Source of the DNA: Mycteria americana
Lineage: Eukaryota > Chordata > Aves > Ciconiiformes > Ciconiidae
Reading direction: 5' to 3'
Length of the DNA stretch: 64,000 nucleotides
Assembly (NCBI RefSeq): GCF_035582795.1
Contig: NC_134373.1
Span: 36,612,501-36,676,500 of the forward strand
Part shown: in pieces, positions 41,101 through 49,958 of the stretch
Layout of the letters: each line of letters starts with the position of its first letter
Numbering within the stretch: position 1 is the first letter of the stretch
Position numbers and translations under genes: made by a program
The notes under the pieces: model-generated
Seen by the model: only the letters and a program-made list of their open reading frames with translations
Databases searched by the model: none
Told to the model about the DNA's origin: nothing

Positions 41101-44100
41101 TCCATTTTAAGCTGTTGGGAGACATGTTCTGCCATTGTTAGAAAGACCTTGGTAAATTAAAAGCTGTGTGACTCAGCATGGCTGAGACCCACGGATTCTT
41201 TTTTCTGGGCTGATTCTGGTTTTAAGCTGAACTATAGATGTCAAGAGCAACGCAGGACAGAAAGTACAACAGGATGTTTAATCTATTGCTGACAACTTTT
41301 TTTCTGTTTTAACATCTATAGAATGCAAGTCTCATCGCAGTTCTGCTTTAGAGTAACAAGTTAGCTTGGCATCTCAAGGCTGCTCTAAGCTACAGCTGTT
41401 GTGGGAAAGCTGCTGTCTTTGCACCACACTTACCTGTAACTTCTCTACCTTTCTTCCTAACAAGCGACACATAGACTCTGGCCCTTAACCATGATTCGTC
41501 TTTGCAACTGAAATTTAGTTGTTTGAGGAGAGAGAGGTTATGCATTCTAATTCGATAATCTAAAAAGTCACTCAGCAGTAGCCTCTCTAGTGTCTCATTT
41601 ATTTTGTCAACAGACTTCTGAAATTAAGTTTCTTAATGCAATAAATTTGACCAGTGTACTACATAGGATGTTGGTGTCTTTTTTAATCCTTCTCTGAGTA
41701 TTCTGAGCTCAAGCAATGTGACATCAGGTGGAACCACGGTGGTGAAAAGTCATGAGTCAGATCCCAAAAACTTAAATGCTTTTAACACGCCAGAGAACTT
41801 GAAAAAAAAGTACATTTTCTTTCTCTTTTTCATAGCCTAAGGCATCTTATCCTTGAAAAAAAATTCACATCACATTTTCAAGCTTTACTTTATAACCATG
41901 AAGATTAAAAAATTCCCTCTTTTTTCTGATGAAAGTTGATATTCTTGTATAATACCATTCCAAGAGTCAAATGCTTAAAAAAAATGCCAAATATCTCAGT
42001 GTTTTCAGTGTAGTCATGTGTTGGCAGAATAAAAAATATCAGATTAATAAATGCTGGGCTAAAACCAATGTGATTGGGTCTTGAGGATGACACTGTAACT
42101 TCATGAGCTGAAGGTTTGAAATAGGACAGGTCTCTAGAGTATAGCTAAGAGCTGTGCAGGAGGGGCATCAGTGTGTATAAAGACGTACTTACACATGGCT
42201 TCAGGTCCTTAGGGAACAGCCATTACCTGGCATCAGAATGTAATGTGTTGGCTTTGAGCTTATTAAAATCCAGTGACAGCTGTGATGAGTCATGTACATT
42301 TAACTTCATCCCTTCTTAGTTTTGGGTGTGGGTTAATTAGAGCCTATCCCAGTTAAAGGAAGCAGAAGTATACATTCCTGAGAGAGAATTCTGTAAGACT
42401 GCAAAATTGCTGCAGTCCTTCGCTCCCCCCATGATGAGGTAGCATGAAGTGACTATAAAGAAACACAAAATCCCTAATGATACTGGCTATAAGAAGTGAA
42501 GAACCCGGTTGTCAGGGGATTAAATGATTCAGTGTATCTCTGCAAAAACTTCCCCATGGTGATTCCTTGGTTGGGGGTTTTTTTATATATGGCATACATT
42601 TGTTTTTCATATCTGAAGAAAATATCTTGGTATCAGACTGAATATTATAAATAAAAGAATGTCTTTAGCTGCTTAAATATACACACATCCAAATATATTT
42701 TGTTTAATCTACACTCAGAACTTGATTTAGTATACAGAGGAGTATAAATTCTCCTATTCTAATCTTATGGCAAGACTTCTATAATAAATTATAACAAAAC
42801 AATATAGGACAGAACAATAGAATGCGTATCTTCTGTTTGGATGTCGTATAAGGTTTTGGATAGGTGCTTTCAGAGACTCTCGGGTGACATCTACTGGAGG
42901 TAAAAAAATAAAAATAAAGCAGCATTTGGAAAATACGAAGAACGAATCATTTCATAAAACAACTGAAATATGTTTTCTTCACCTTATTTCAGTATTGGTA
43001 ACTGAGTTCAAATATTATAACAAGCGCCCCAAATTCATGAGCTTGACTTCAAATTCATGAGACATTTAAAAACATATCTTTTTAATGAAAACTGTGGTTT
43101 TCAAATATTCATGTCTCCAGGAGATGAAGCTTAAAGGAAAATAACTTTTGATAAAATCAAGAGAGTTGGCAGTATGCGCTACCCAAGGTAGATAAAATGG
43201 GGAAATACCATTCCAGTGTGAAAATGAACCTATAAGAATGTGGACCTATTGAGAATCTGCCTATTTCGTCTCATCTCTGATAACAGGAAAGATGCATACA
43301 GATTTTTATTGAATTTTCTTTTCACTGACTTGCTTTCAGAAACAAATCATATCATGTCACTCATATTTTCAGATACGTGTTTCAAACGCACAGCTAATAT
43401 CCAATCCCAGTTAAAGACAATGACATTTAAAAAAAATTATAGACTACCAAAACTACATGAAATTTTGTAAATGAGATTTTGGTTTTGTTATCTGAAGCTG
43501 AATACTAGTTAAATTCAATAAAATACCTTTTTTTTTAATTTAAATGTTTGTAGTAATTCTACATTGTACCATGCTTTAAGTATTATCACATTGCAATTAT
43601 TACAGCTTTTAAAGTATCACACAAAAGATAATTTTGATTGCTTTGTATTTTTTATTACACATTCTTCTCACATATATATAATTTCAAGTTTGTTTGTGTC
43701 TGTGTGTGTCTCTATGTGTGCGTACGTAGTCAAGAATTTCAAATTCAAGAATCCAAATCCAAGCATCTTTTCTGAGTTTGATGAAGAACTTCCTGAGATT
43801 CTTAAAGAAATGTCTCAAAAACTCTCATACTCTTTTTGGACTGCACACAACAGTGCAGAGCATGCAATGAACATGAAAAAGAACCAAAAAGTAAGTCAAG
43901 AAACAGAAAGAGGAATTCTGTGTACCGTTTATTGGCCACTTAATTATGGCAACACTTAACCAAGATTAATCATTGCATTTTAGGCAAACTACTTGCAGAA
44001 GCAGTACGAGTAGTGCAGGAGAACAATAGATGCCTTTCTGCAAACCAGCACCACAGTACAGAAAATCAATCTGAGTAGGAAATTACCATTTGTATTGTAT

Positions 44101-44836
44101 TCACCTGAGCAATATGCACTCATTCCCATGGGCCTGGGATTTGCATTTTGAACTTTCTGTGTATCCAAATAAAAATACACCAAACTTTAGTTAGACACCA
44201 CAAAAAGAATAAATAACCTGTACTTTTTTCAAACTTAAATGCACCCAGTAAACTCAAGTCATTGTTTTCAAGCTTTTTTTTTTCCTAATGAAAGTTGGAA
44301 CCCAAATATTATCTTCATATTCACTTTCGTAATTAATCAGTCCAATATATACATGTAATTTCCTGTGGTTTATTATAAATTCCAGAAAACACGTGCAACT
44401 ATATTGTTTAATGTTACTACAAAATGTACAACATGTTTTTTTTATTATCAGGACAAAGTTATTTTGGGGACAGATTACCCTTTTCCACTTGGGGAACTGG
44501 AACCTGGAAAATTGATTGATTCAATGGAAGATTTTGACAATAAACTGAAGGTATGATCTTTACATTTGGGGGTTTTTTTCCTCCTTTTTAAGCCTCTGGT
44601 TTTAGACCTGAGATAAAACACTGAAAAATCAGTGTAGGATACTGATTTCTGCAAAGACTGGAAGAGGCCCTTTAGTCTCTTTGCAGCAGTTCATTTTAAA
44701 GCACGAGTAAAAGCATTTGAGTAAAATATGAGTTAAGCACACACAAACATATATATGTGTTTTGTTTTTACAGGATAAACTCAAGGCTGGCAATGCTCTG
44801 GAATTTTTGGGTCTTAGCAGAAAACAATTTGAATAA
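20096..44836 (+). CDS. ACMSD: ACMSD, 2-amino-3-carboxymuconate-6-semialdehyde decarboxylase (complete, 10 coding exons)
   Basis: This zinc-dependent amidohydrolase-superfamily enzyme decarboxylates aminocarboxymuconate semialdehyde in the cytosolic kynurenine pathway. It steers carbon to 2-aminomuconate semialdehyde and away from quinolinate and NAD. The coding exons are 20096-20152, 23645-23689, 29082-29178, 32639-32688, 34011-34247, 36543-36636, 38227-38322, 38794-38966, 44452-44550 and 44774-44836. They sum to 1011 bases, 336 residues plus TAA, equal to the human length as I recall it. All introns are GT-AG and all phases agree. Metal ligands His6 and His8 (motif DIHSH), His174 (VHPWD) and Asp291 (LGTDYP) are present, as are catalytic His224 (FAHGG) and substrate-binding Arg47 and Arg235. 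The fold is a single TIM barrel, with no signal peptide or membrane segment. The start ATG has A at -3. Nothing suggests inactivation. Residue roles come from the known family; residue presence is read here. Confidence 0.97.
23645..23689 (+). CDS. ACMSD: ACMSD coding exon 2
   Basis: This 45-base exon follows TTTCACAG and encodes residues 20-34, with the conserved YGYGGWVQL. The donor AAG|GTTTGG is weak at +3 to +6, but the reading continues correctly into exon 3 (HHCK then GQAK). Confidence 0.93.
24097..24126. repeat. Perfect 11-base inverted repeat in ACMSD intron 2
   Basis: CTCAGATGTGA (24097-24107) and TCACATCTGAG (24116-24126) are exact reverse complements around an 8-base loop. Confidence 0.75.
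25373..25461 (-). mobile_element. Truncated LTR fragment (copy 3) in ACMSD intron 2
   Basis: About 89 bases on the minus strand match the first 90 bases of the two complete LTRs, beginning TGTCCTGGTTTCAGCTGGGA at 25461. The match stops abruptly near 25373 and the rest of the LTR is absent. The close match suggests a young family member, truncated by deletion or a partial insertion. Confidence 0.8.
29082..29178 (+). CDS. ACMSD: ACMSD coding exon 3
   Basis: This exon follows TTTCACAG and encodes residues 35-66 plus the first base of codon 67. It contains KDGKVFRV with substrate-binding Arg47, then [14 protein letters not shown]. The donor is CAG|GTACCT, phase 1. Confidence 0.95.
31148..31199 (+). 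repeat. Two-copy 26-base tandem repeat in ACMSD intron 3
   Basis: Two adjacent 26-base units, each beginning CAATAAAACAAGCT and ending GTAATT, differ at three positions. This is a small local duplication. Confidence 0.8.
32639..32688 (+). CDS. ACMSD: ACMSD coding exon 4
   Basis: This 50-base exon completes codon 67 and encodes [16 protein letters not shown] to residue 83. The acceptor is TTCTTACTCAG and the donor TGG|GTAGGT, phase 0. Confidence 0.95.
34011..34247 (+). CDS. ACMSD: ACMSD coding exon 5
   Basis: This is the longest coding exon, 237 bases, residues 84-162. It contains [24 protein letters not shown] and [18 protein letters not shown], typical of the ACMSD barrel core. The acceptor is CCTACCAG and the donor GCT|GTGAGT. 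Confidence 0.97.
34992..35522 (-). mobile_element. CR1 LINE 3' fragment in ACMSD intron 5, antisense to the gene
   Basis: Read on the + strand this is the complement of a classic CR1 3' end: CACAGAATCAC, then GGTCATCTGGTCCAACCCCC, CTCAGTCACCCTCACAGTAA and AGGAGAGATGCTCTGGTCCC. On the minus strand it encodes typical end-of-ORF2 peptides such as [26 protein letters not shown] and [11 protein letters not shown], split between two frames. The frame change coincides with a pair of inserted palindromes at 35265-35328. Borders are approximate. Confidence 0.9.
35265..35328. repeat. Two adjacent perfect hairpins inside the CR1 copy
   Basis: The first hairpin is CCTGGCTCCATCTG (35265-35278) with CAGATGGAGCCAGG (35285-35298), a 6-base loop and 14 perfect pairs. 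The second is GTATCTTTA (35305-35313) with TAAAGATAC (35320-35328), again with a 6-base loop. Typical CR1 sequence has no such palindromes here, so they arose after insertion. Confidence 0.85.
36543..36636 (+). CDS. ACMSD: ACMSD coding exon 6
   Basis: This exon follows TTGCTGCAG and encodes residues 163-193 plus one base of codon 194. It contains [12 protein letters not shown] with metal ligand His174, then KYWFPWL. The donor is TAG|GTGAGT. Confidence 0.97.
38227..38322 (+). CDS. ACMSD: ACMSD coding exon 7
   Basis: This exon follows GTTCTTAG and encodes residues 194-225 plus one base of codon 226: [16 protein letters not shown], then [13 protein letters not shown] with catalytic His224. The donor GAG|GTAAGT is consensus. 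Confidence 0.97.
38794..38966 (+). CDS. ACMSD: ACMSD coding exon 8
   Basis: This exon follows TTCTTGCAG and encodes residues 226-283. It contains [16 protein letters not shown] with substrate-binding Arg235, [14 protein letters not shown] and LLTRVIGE. The donor is GAG|GTGAGT, phase 0. The next canonical exon is 5.5 kb away. Confidence 0.96.
39604..39645. repeat. Overlapping inverted repeats in ACMSD intron 8
   Basis: GTCTCTTGTTGATC (39615-39628) and GATCAACAAGAGAC (39632-39645) are a perfect 14-base inverted repeat with a 3-base loop. The left arm also pairs with an upstream copy: AAGATCAACA (39604-39613) with TGTTGATCTT (39621-39630). The motif ATCAACAAG also recurs in direct orientation just upstream (near 39586-39607). 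Confidence 0.85.
43030..43061 (+). repeat. Direct repeat of 12 bases, period 20, in ACMSD intron 8
   Basis: CAAATTCATGAG occurs at 43030-43041 and again at 43050-43061. It is a minor local duplication. Confidence 0.7.
43735..43890 (+). other. ACMSD: Candidate cassette exon in ACMSD intron 8
   Basis: A 156-base open segment (52 codons) lies between a T/TG-rich tract ending GTCAAG and a perfect donor AAA|GTAAGT (43891). Read in phase 0 it would fit between exons 8 and 9 without shifting the frame. Its peptide contains [20 protein letters not shown] and is not part of canonical ACMSD, where exon 8 joins directly to DKVILG in exon 9. The AAG acceptor is weak. An alternative acceptor GTAG at 43726-43729 would break the frame. 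This is a hypothesis only. Confidence 0.25.
44452..44550 (+). CDS. ACMSD: ACMSD coding exon 9
   Basis: This exon follows TTTATTATCAG and encodes residues 284-316: [20 protein letters not shown], with metal ligand Asp291, then [10 protein letters not shown]. The donor is AAG|GTATGA, phase 0. Confidence 0.97.
44774..44836 (+). CDS. ACMSD: ACMSD coding exon 10 and stop
   Basis: This exon follows TTTTTACAG and encodes residues 317-336, [20 protein letters not shown], then TAA at 44834-44836. The C-terminus matches the vertebrate family. Confidence 0.97.
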   Translation, partial: DKLKAGNALEFLGLSRKQFE

Positions 44837-45208
44837 TTCTGAAGATATTAAAGAGACCAAACTTCGGAAATAATGTTGAATCCTTAGGGATACTTCTATT
44901 TGCATGTGCAATTATACAGATGAAAAATAATTTTACAAGTATATTAGTCTGCTGTTATTTCCAAAACAAAAGGAAGGGTACTGGAAATGAGTATGCACAG
45001 GTATTTCTGTGCATTTAAAGATTTAGGTTGTCTTTAAACAATTCTGAAATCCCTGCTTTCATAAAAAAGGAAATATTTCATCTTTTGCAGTTGTAATAAG
45101 AATCTCTGAATGATAATCAATGTCATGTTATTAGGACTTGATTCCCAGGAAGAAAGAACTGAGAAAATTATGACTTGTATCCATTACATTTCAGTCTTTG
45201 TTATGCCC

Positions 45209-45532
45209 AATAAACAGAATTTAAAAGAATCTTAAAACAGAATTTAAACAAATTTTGTTGATGCCCAATAAAAGGCAATATTTGCCTTTATCCACTGATT
45301 GAAATTGCAGCATACCACTCTTCAGCTCAGCACTGCAAGTATTTGCACTGACACTTTGTAAATGTTGTGATAGGATGAAAAAGGTCTATGTGGGGACTTG
45401 TACTTTTTAGCTGCCTCCTACACCACTGGCAACTTATTCATCAGAAACAATTTGAACTGTATGGTTGTAGGTGCAGAAATAATGTATTTGTGTGGGTAGT
45501 ACTTTGTGCGTCACTGTCACTGTCAAAATAAA
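45209..45532 (+). terminator. ACMSD: ACMSD polyadenylation signals
   Basis: AATAAA hexamers occur at 45209-45214, 45267-45272 and 45527-45532, about 370 to 700 bases after the stop codon. They are plausible alternative 3' ends, and which one is used cannot be told from sequence. There is no competing gene before 49.6 kb. Confidence 0.55.
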
Positions 45533-45539
45533 TACTAGT

Positions 45540-48500
45540 GTTTAGCAACAGTATGGTTTAATGTTTTACTCCTTAAAAAATACTTCCAAAAAGTAAGGTT
45601 GGATACTTTAAATGTTGAAATGATAATGCTCTATCTAGTTTGAGTCCTGCTATAGGAATGGAAAGATGGTTTACTTTATAGACTATTGATTGAAATGGGT
45701 TTTCATGATTATCTGCTGAGTGCACAGGCATCCACCTCCTGAGAGGATTTTATACCAGTCAGAAGAATGCTGATGAGCACTTACAGTCTCCATTCTCACG
45801 GGATCGTTTGCTGGCTATGTGTGGTGTCACCATTCTTCTGTTTAGTCTTGGAACACTCCAGGAAAAACAGTATTAGACAGAATTTGTTTTTGTAGCTGTG
45901 TCCATAGCTGTCCCTATGTCACAGACTGAACCTGAAGGATGTTGAACATCAGCAGTGCCTGCTGATACCAGCCTCTGTTGGACTACAAAGAAGGCTTTGT
46001 CCTTCTTTACAGTGTCAAAAAACCAAAATAAAACAAAAAGTGGCTTGTGCAGGTTAATTATATGTTTTCCTAGCTATTGCATTTGGATCTTTACTATATT
46101 GCTTCTCCAACTATATTCTGTAAGAGACTACTGATCATCAGAAGCTGAAGTAGACAGCAGCTCACAGGTTTAGGCCCTGGGAATATCAGGTTTTCATGTA
46201 AGAGGAAAAGAGGACCTAAATAAAATAGCTTTAACAATGTTTATTGTCCTCTGGTTCGCAAGACTTCTGTTGACCTTTTTTGTTTAAGTATCTACATGCA
46301 AGCAGTGAGCTCCTTAAATGTACAATTTTTCAACCAGATTGTTTTAATTAAATTTCAAAGTAGAAGAAAGACAACTTCCTTTTCATATAATATTATTTTC
46401 CTTCAGCATATTTGATTTTCACAGATGTTTAAATGGATTTAAGAGGAAAATACATTGTGATTCCTCCAATACATTTTAATTGGATTAATCTTTCATTTTT
46501 TTATGAATGAAACCAGTTAAGTTAGTGCGAATGCAATGTTACATCTATGGGAACTGAGGTCTGGAACCTCTCCAATAGCAGGAACAGTATTTAATTACCT
46601 TAACCTGTAACTGAATGGGTGATTGCAGCACTCTGCATGGCCATTAATGTGCATACGCTGCATAAATCATATTCATTATGCACTGTCATTATTTAATGAT
46701 ATTCTACTTATTCTCGATGTGTTAAGATTTTTAAGACAGGGTTATATATAATCTTCCCTACATCTTCCTTTTTTTTTTCATTAACAAAGCTAATATAAAA
46801 TTCTAATTACGGTCAGATGAGAACATTCTTAATACTCTTCCACCAATTATTGAAGGAATAAAAAATGTAAGTTGAAGACCCAAACTCCCTGAGTTTTACA
46901 CAATGATTTAAACGATGAGGTAAAACACTGCACTTCAAGATTGTTAAAGGCACAAAAATATGAAGGCAAAGATCAGCTCCTAATTACAACAGAAGTCTTT
47001 GTAGTTAAATTTCCTCTGCACATGCAAAATTGTAAAGATGATTTACAATTGGGAAGATCAGGCAAGTAATTCATGTCTGTCCATGCTGCATTATACGTCT
47101 GTATATTTCATTAGTATTCTGTTGGGTCTAGTTATAAAATTGTAACTGCTTGTATAAAATTTGCACCGAAGTTGTAAAAGAACTAGCTGTAATGTAATTT
47201 TAGGTGAACAAAACAGCTGTATAGCGCTAGTGGCATATGCTAAACACAAGAAGGACGCTTGGAGCATCATGGATCAAAATCCATGATGATCGGAACTTTA
47301 AATAAAGTACCTTTTCATACCCTGAATCTCAAGCTACTCCTGAAAATCAGTAACTGAATACGGAGTGCCCAGTGAGAACGATCGGCAAGCTGCATTATGG
47401 CAGGTGTTAAAATAGATTTAAACGGAGCTGCTGAATAGACTGTGCTTGAGATGTAAGGAAATGTAGGAGGGCTATGTATTTTCCTGAAGGGAGGATAGAG
47501 GGCTGCGTCTCTGCACCCCAAAGCAGTGAGAGACAGGAGTTAGGATGTTTCATTCCAGCACTTTACCATGTAGGCTGTGTCACTGCTTGGGCACCTGGGT
47601 TCACCTGGGAATGAGTTTGAGGCTTAATGATAGCCACGTAAAAGCAACGTTTGGTAGCATATTATTATTTAAGGGTGTAATAGGAATGGGCAAAAACTTT
47701 AGAGAGTGATCTTAATTCTTAAAGGCAGCTGAAGTGTAACAGGGGAGAGGTTCGGACAAGTTCCTGTTCAACACAACGTGAGCATATGCGTCCTCTCCAT
47801 GTGCTGGAGAATAATTGGCTTGCTGGAGCTATTAATCTGGGAGGACACAAGGTATCACCAGACGGCTTTAATTCTGCCTTTTTGGCACCAAATTCCTGAG
47901 AAATACTACCTGTCGGAATTAGTTATTGCTTATATAGGTGTGATTATCATCCCCACCATACACTCGAGATGCAGGAATTGCTGTGCGATTCTAAAGTGTT
48001 CCTGCCACTTAAGAGAGGAATGCTTTGCCTAGATGTTTGCTACTACCAGTACCAGGAAAAGAAGTAGAGGTACAGCATGCCTTTCACGATCTTGACATTT
48101 TTCTTGCAGAATGAGTGACTTCAAATATATGAAAGACCTTTCCACCTTCTCTCCGCAGCCTCTATTCCCAGTTCTTTACTCTTTCCACCACAACAATTAG
48201 CATTTCCAAGGATTTTAGCCCTTAAAACAGATGTACTTTTACTCTGGAGCCCCCGTATAACTTAAGAATCAGAAAGGCGGCTGAGCACGGGAGGATCATG
48301 CTTTCTGGGTAGTGCATGGCACATCGGTGATGCAAGGCCCCTCACAGCCAAGCTCCCCAGGCCTGGCTCTAGCTTGTCATTGTAACTCCATTGCTATCTC
48401 CTACAGATAATACTTCAGGCTCACTCTTTTGGGCGTAGAACTTAAATCTTCACTGAAAGCCTGAATGTTAATGGATGTCACATAACCAGCAGCATTCATG

Positions 48501-49160
48501 CTGGGAGATTGAGATTCACTCAGTTTTAAAGAGGAAGAGGGTGCTAAAGCATAAGAACCACTAGCCAATTTCAGAACTCAATGACACATCATAACCCGCA
48601 TCTTCAGGAGGGGTAACTCCTTTATCTGCCACCGCTCCTTAAGTTAAAGTTATCCTCTCCCACCCTGGCTGCATATGGCAGCTTCTCCCCCTTGTCCGTG
48701 CTGCTGCGCACCACGCGCGAGGCAATAAATGGGATCACTTGAAGTAACTGAGACTGAAACGATCCACGACTCTTTACTGAAACAAGGAGGTTTTGAGAGG
48801 TAAGAGGCTATTTGTCTCCACCAGTCAATCTTCCCAACTGAACGCCAACAGCCCAGAAAGGCACGACTACAACCCGAGACGGTACCACGGAGGATGGCCG
48901 GGGCTGTTCCCCACAAGTGCTCCAGTTCTGGAAGGAACCGCTACAGAGAGCTGGGACAGAGACACGGAACCGTGACTTGCCGGCCGCTTCTTCTTCCGGA
49001 GAGATACTGGGGTTTAATCTCTCGAAAAAACACGCAAACATTCAACGGCTTTAAACCAAAGTGCTCATTTATTATTACTAAATTACCAGACTGCAACGGG
49101 CAACCTGGATCAAGACAAGCCACCGGAGAAGCCTGGTAAATCTACAGCTTCAGGAGGAGC
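45540..49160. other. Intergenic DNA between ACMSD and CCNT2
   Basis: No coding gene is recognised. GC content rises from about 48.6 kb toward the CpG island. In human an antisense noncoding transcript (CCNT2-AS1) is annotated beside CCNT2, but I see no sequence signal that proves one here. Confidence 0.55.
47265..47288. repeat. Perfect 10-base inverted repeat
   Basis: CATCATGGAT (47265-47274) and ATCCATGATG (47279-47288) flank a 4-base CAAA loop. Confidence 0.75.
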
Positions 49161-49419
49161 GAGGGGCTGCGCGCTCACACCTGCGCTCTCTGCCGGTCAC
49201 AGAACAGCCACAACCCGCTACTTCGAGGGAGTCTCCCCTCGCAGCTGAAAAACCCCACAGCTTGCCCGCCATCTCTGACGGCTTCTCCCCTTCCCGAACC
49301 CGCCCCTCTGAGGGGACGCCGCCAGAGCCGCCTCACGCAACCGAACGCCCCAACGGCCACCACCCCGCGCGCGCCGGAAGGGCTTATCCCCGCCGCGTCA
49401 CCGGCCCGCCGCGCCGCAG

Positions 49420-49445
49420 CCAATCAGCGGCGGCGGCCAGCCAAT
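49420..49445 (+). promoter_or_regulatory. CCNT2: Paired CCAAT boxes
   Basis: CCAAT occurs at 49420-49424 and 49441-49445, 21 bases apart (two helical turns), an arrangement typical of NF-Y promoters. This predicts transcription starts roughly 50-100 bases downstream. Confidence 0.65.
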
Positions 49446-49466
49446 GAAGAGGGGCCGCGGGCCGTC

Positions 49467-49474
49467 ACTTCCGG
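49467..49474 (-). promoter_or_regulatory. CCNT2: ETS-family site
   Basis: ACTTCCGG is the complement of CCGGAAGT, the core bound by GABPA and ELK factors in CpG-island promoters. Confidence 0.55.
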
Positions 49475-49512
49475 ACGCCAGCGCCCCTCCGGGAGGTTGT
49501 TACTCCCCGCGT

Positions 49513-49565
49513 CACGTGCCGCGGGAGCCATGGCCGCCCGGTGCCGCCGCCCTGCGGACCACGTG
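49513..49565. promoter_or_regulatory. CCNT2: Two CACGTG E-boxes
   Basis: CACGTG occurs at 49513-49518 (context GTCACGTGCC) and 49560-49565 (context CCACGTGACC), 47 bases apart. The GTCACGTG flank suits USF, TFE and MYC-type bHLH-zip factors. Confidence 0.6.
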
Positions 49566-49611
49566 ACCCTCCCCCCAGGCGGCCGCTCTTGCTGCGCCGT
49601 CGCGAGACTCT

Positions 49612-49629
49612 ATGGTTCAGGGCGCATAG
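49612..49629 (+). other. CCNT2: Five-codon upstream ORF in the CCNT2 leader
   Basis: ATG at 49612 reads MVQGA and stops at TAG (49627-49629), in the same frame as CCNT2. It matters only if transcription starts upstream of 49612. The TAG also shows that 49678 is the most upstream in-frame start for CCNT2. Confidence 0.4.
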
Positions 49630-49661
49630 GCGGGAGGCCGGCCGGGCGCCGGGCCGCCAGC

Positions 49662-49671
49662 TCTCGCGAGA
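49662..49671. promoter_or_regulatory. CCNT2: TCTCGCGAGA palindrome
   Basis: The perfect palindrome TCTCGCGAGA is a known CpG-island core-promoter element bound by BANP, when unmethylated. A related TCGCGAGA lies at 49600-49607. It sits just before the first in-frame ATG (49678). Confidence 0.65.
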
Positions 49672-49755
49672 GCCGCCATGGAGGGCGGGGAGGAGGGGCC
49701 GGGCGCGGCGCTGCCGCCGGCGGGCGGGGCCGCCGAGGGAGGGGGAGGAAGTGTC

Positions 49756-49958
49756 ATGGCGGCGGCGGCGGCGGGCTCAGGCGCGGGCTCCTCGGCGCGG
49801 GGCGGCGGCGGCTCCTCGGCGGCGTCGCGCTGGTTCTTCAGCCGCGAGCAGCTGGAGAACACGCCCTCGCGGCGCTGCGGCGTGGAGGCCGACAAGGAGC
49901 TCTCGTACCGGCAGCAGGCGGCCAACCTCATTCAAGATATGGGCCAGCGCCTCAACGT
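49756..49958 (+). CDS. CCNT2: CCNT2 coding exon 1
   Basis: From ATG 49756 (G at -3, G at +4) this exon encodes 67 residues plus two bases of Val68. It starts with five Ala and a Gly/Ser-rich stretch, then [13 protein letters not shown]. The donor is GTATCC (49959), a poor U2-type but good U12-type site. The alternative in-frame ATG at 49678 (GCCGCCATGG) also has a strong context. I chose 49756 because the short N-terminus matches known CCNT2 better. Confidence 0.88.

Noticed and set aside
43564-43734. N-terminal part of the 131-codon open frame in ACMSD intron 8
   Set aside because: This part is T- and TG-rich intronic sequence that would serve as the polypyrimidine tract. Only 43735-43890 is considered as an exon candidate.
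49175-49423. Minus-strand 82-codon open frame upstream of CCNT2
   Set aside because: It lies in the CpG island with Arg/Ala/Gly-rich composition and no homology or splice support. An antisense noncoding RNA remains possible but is not shown.
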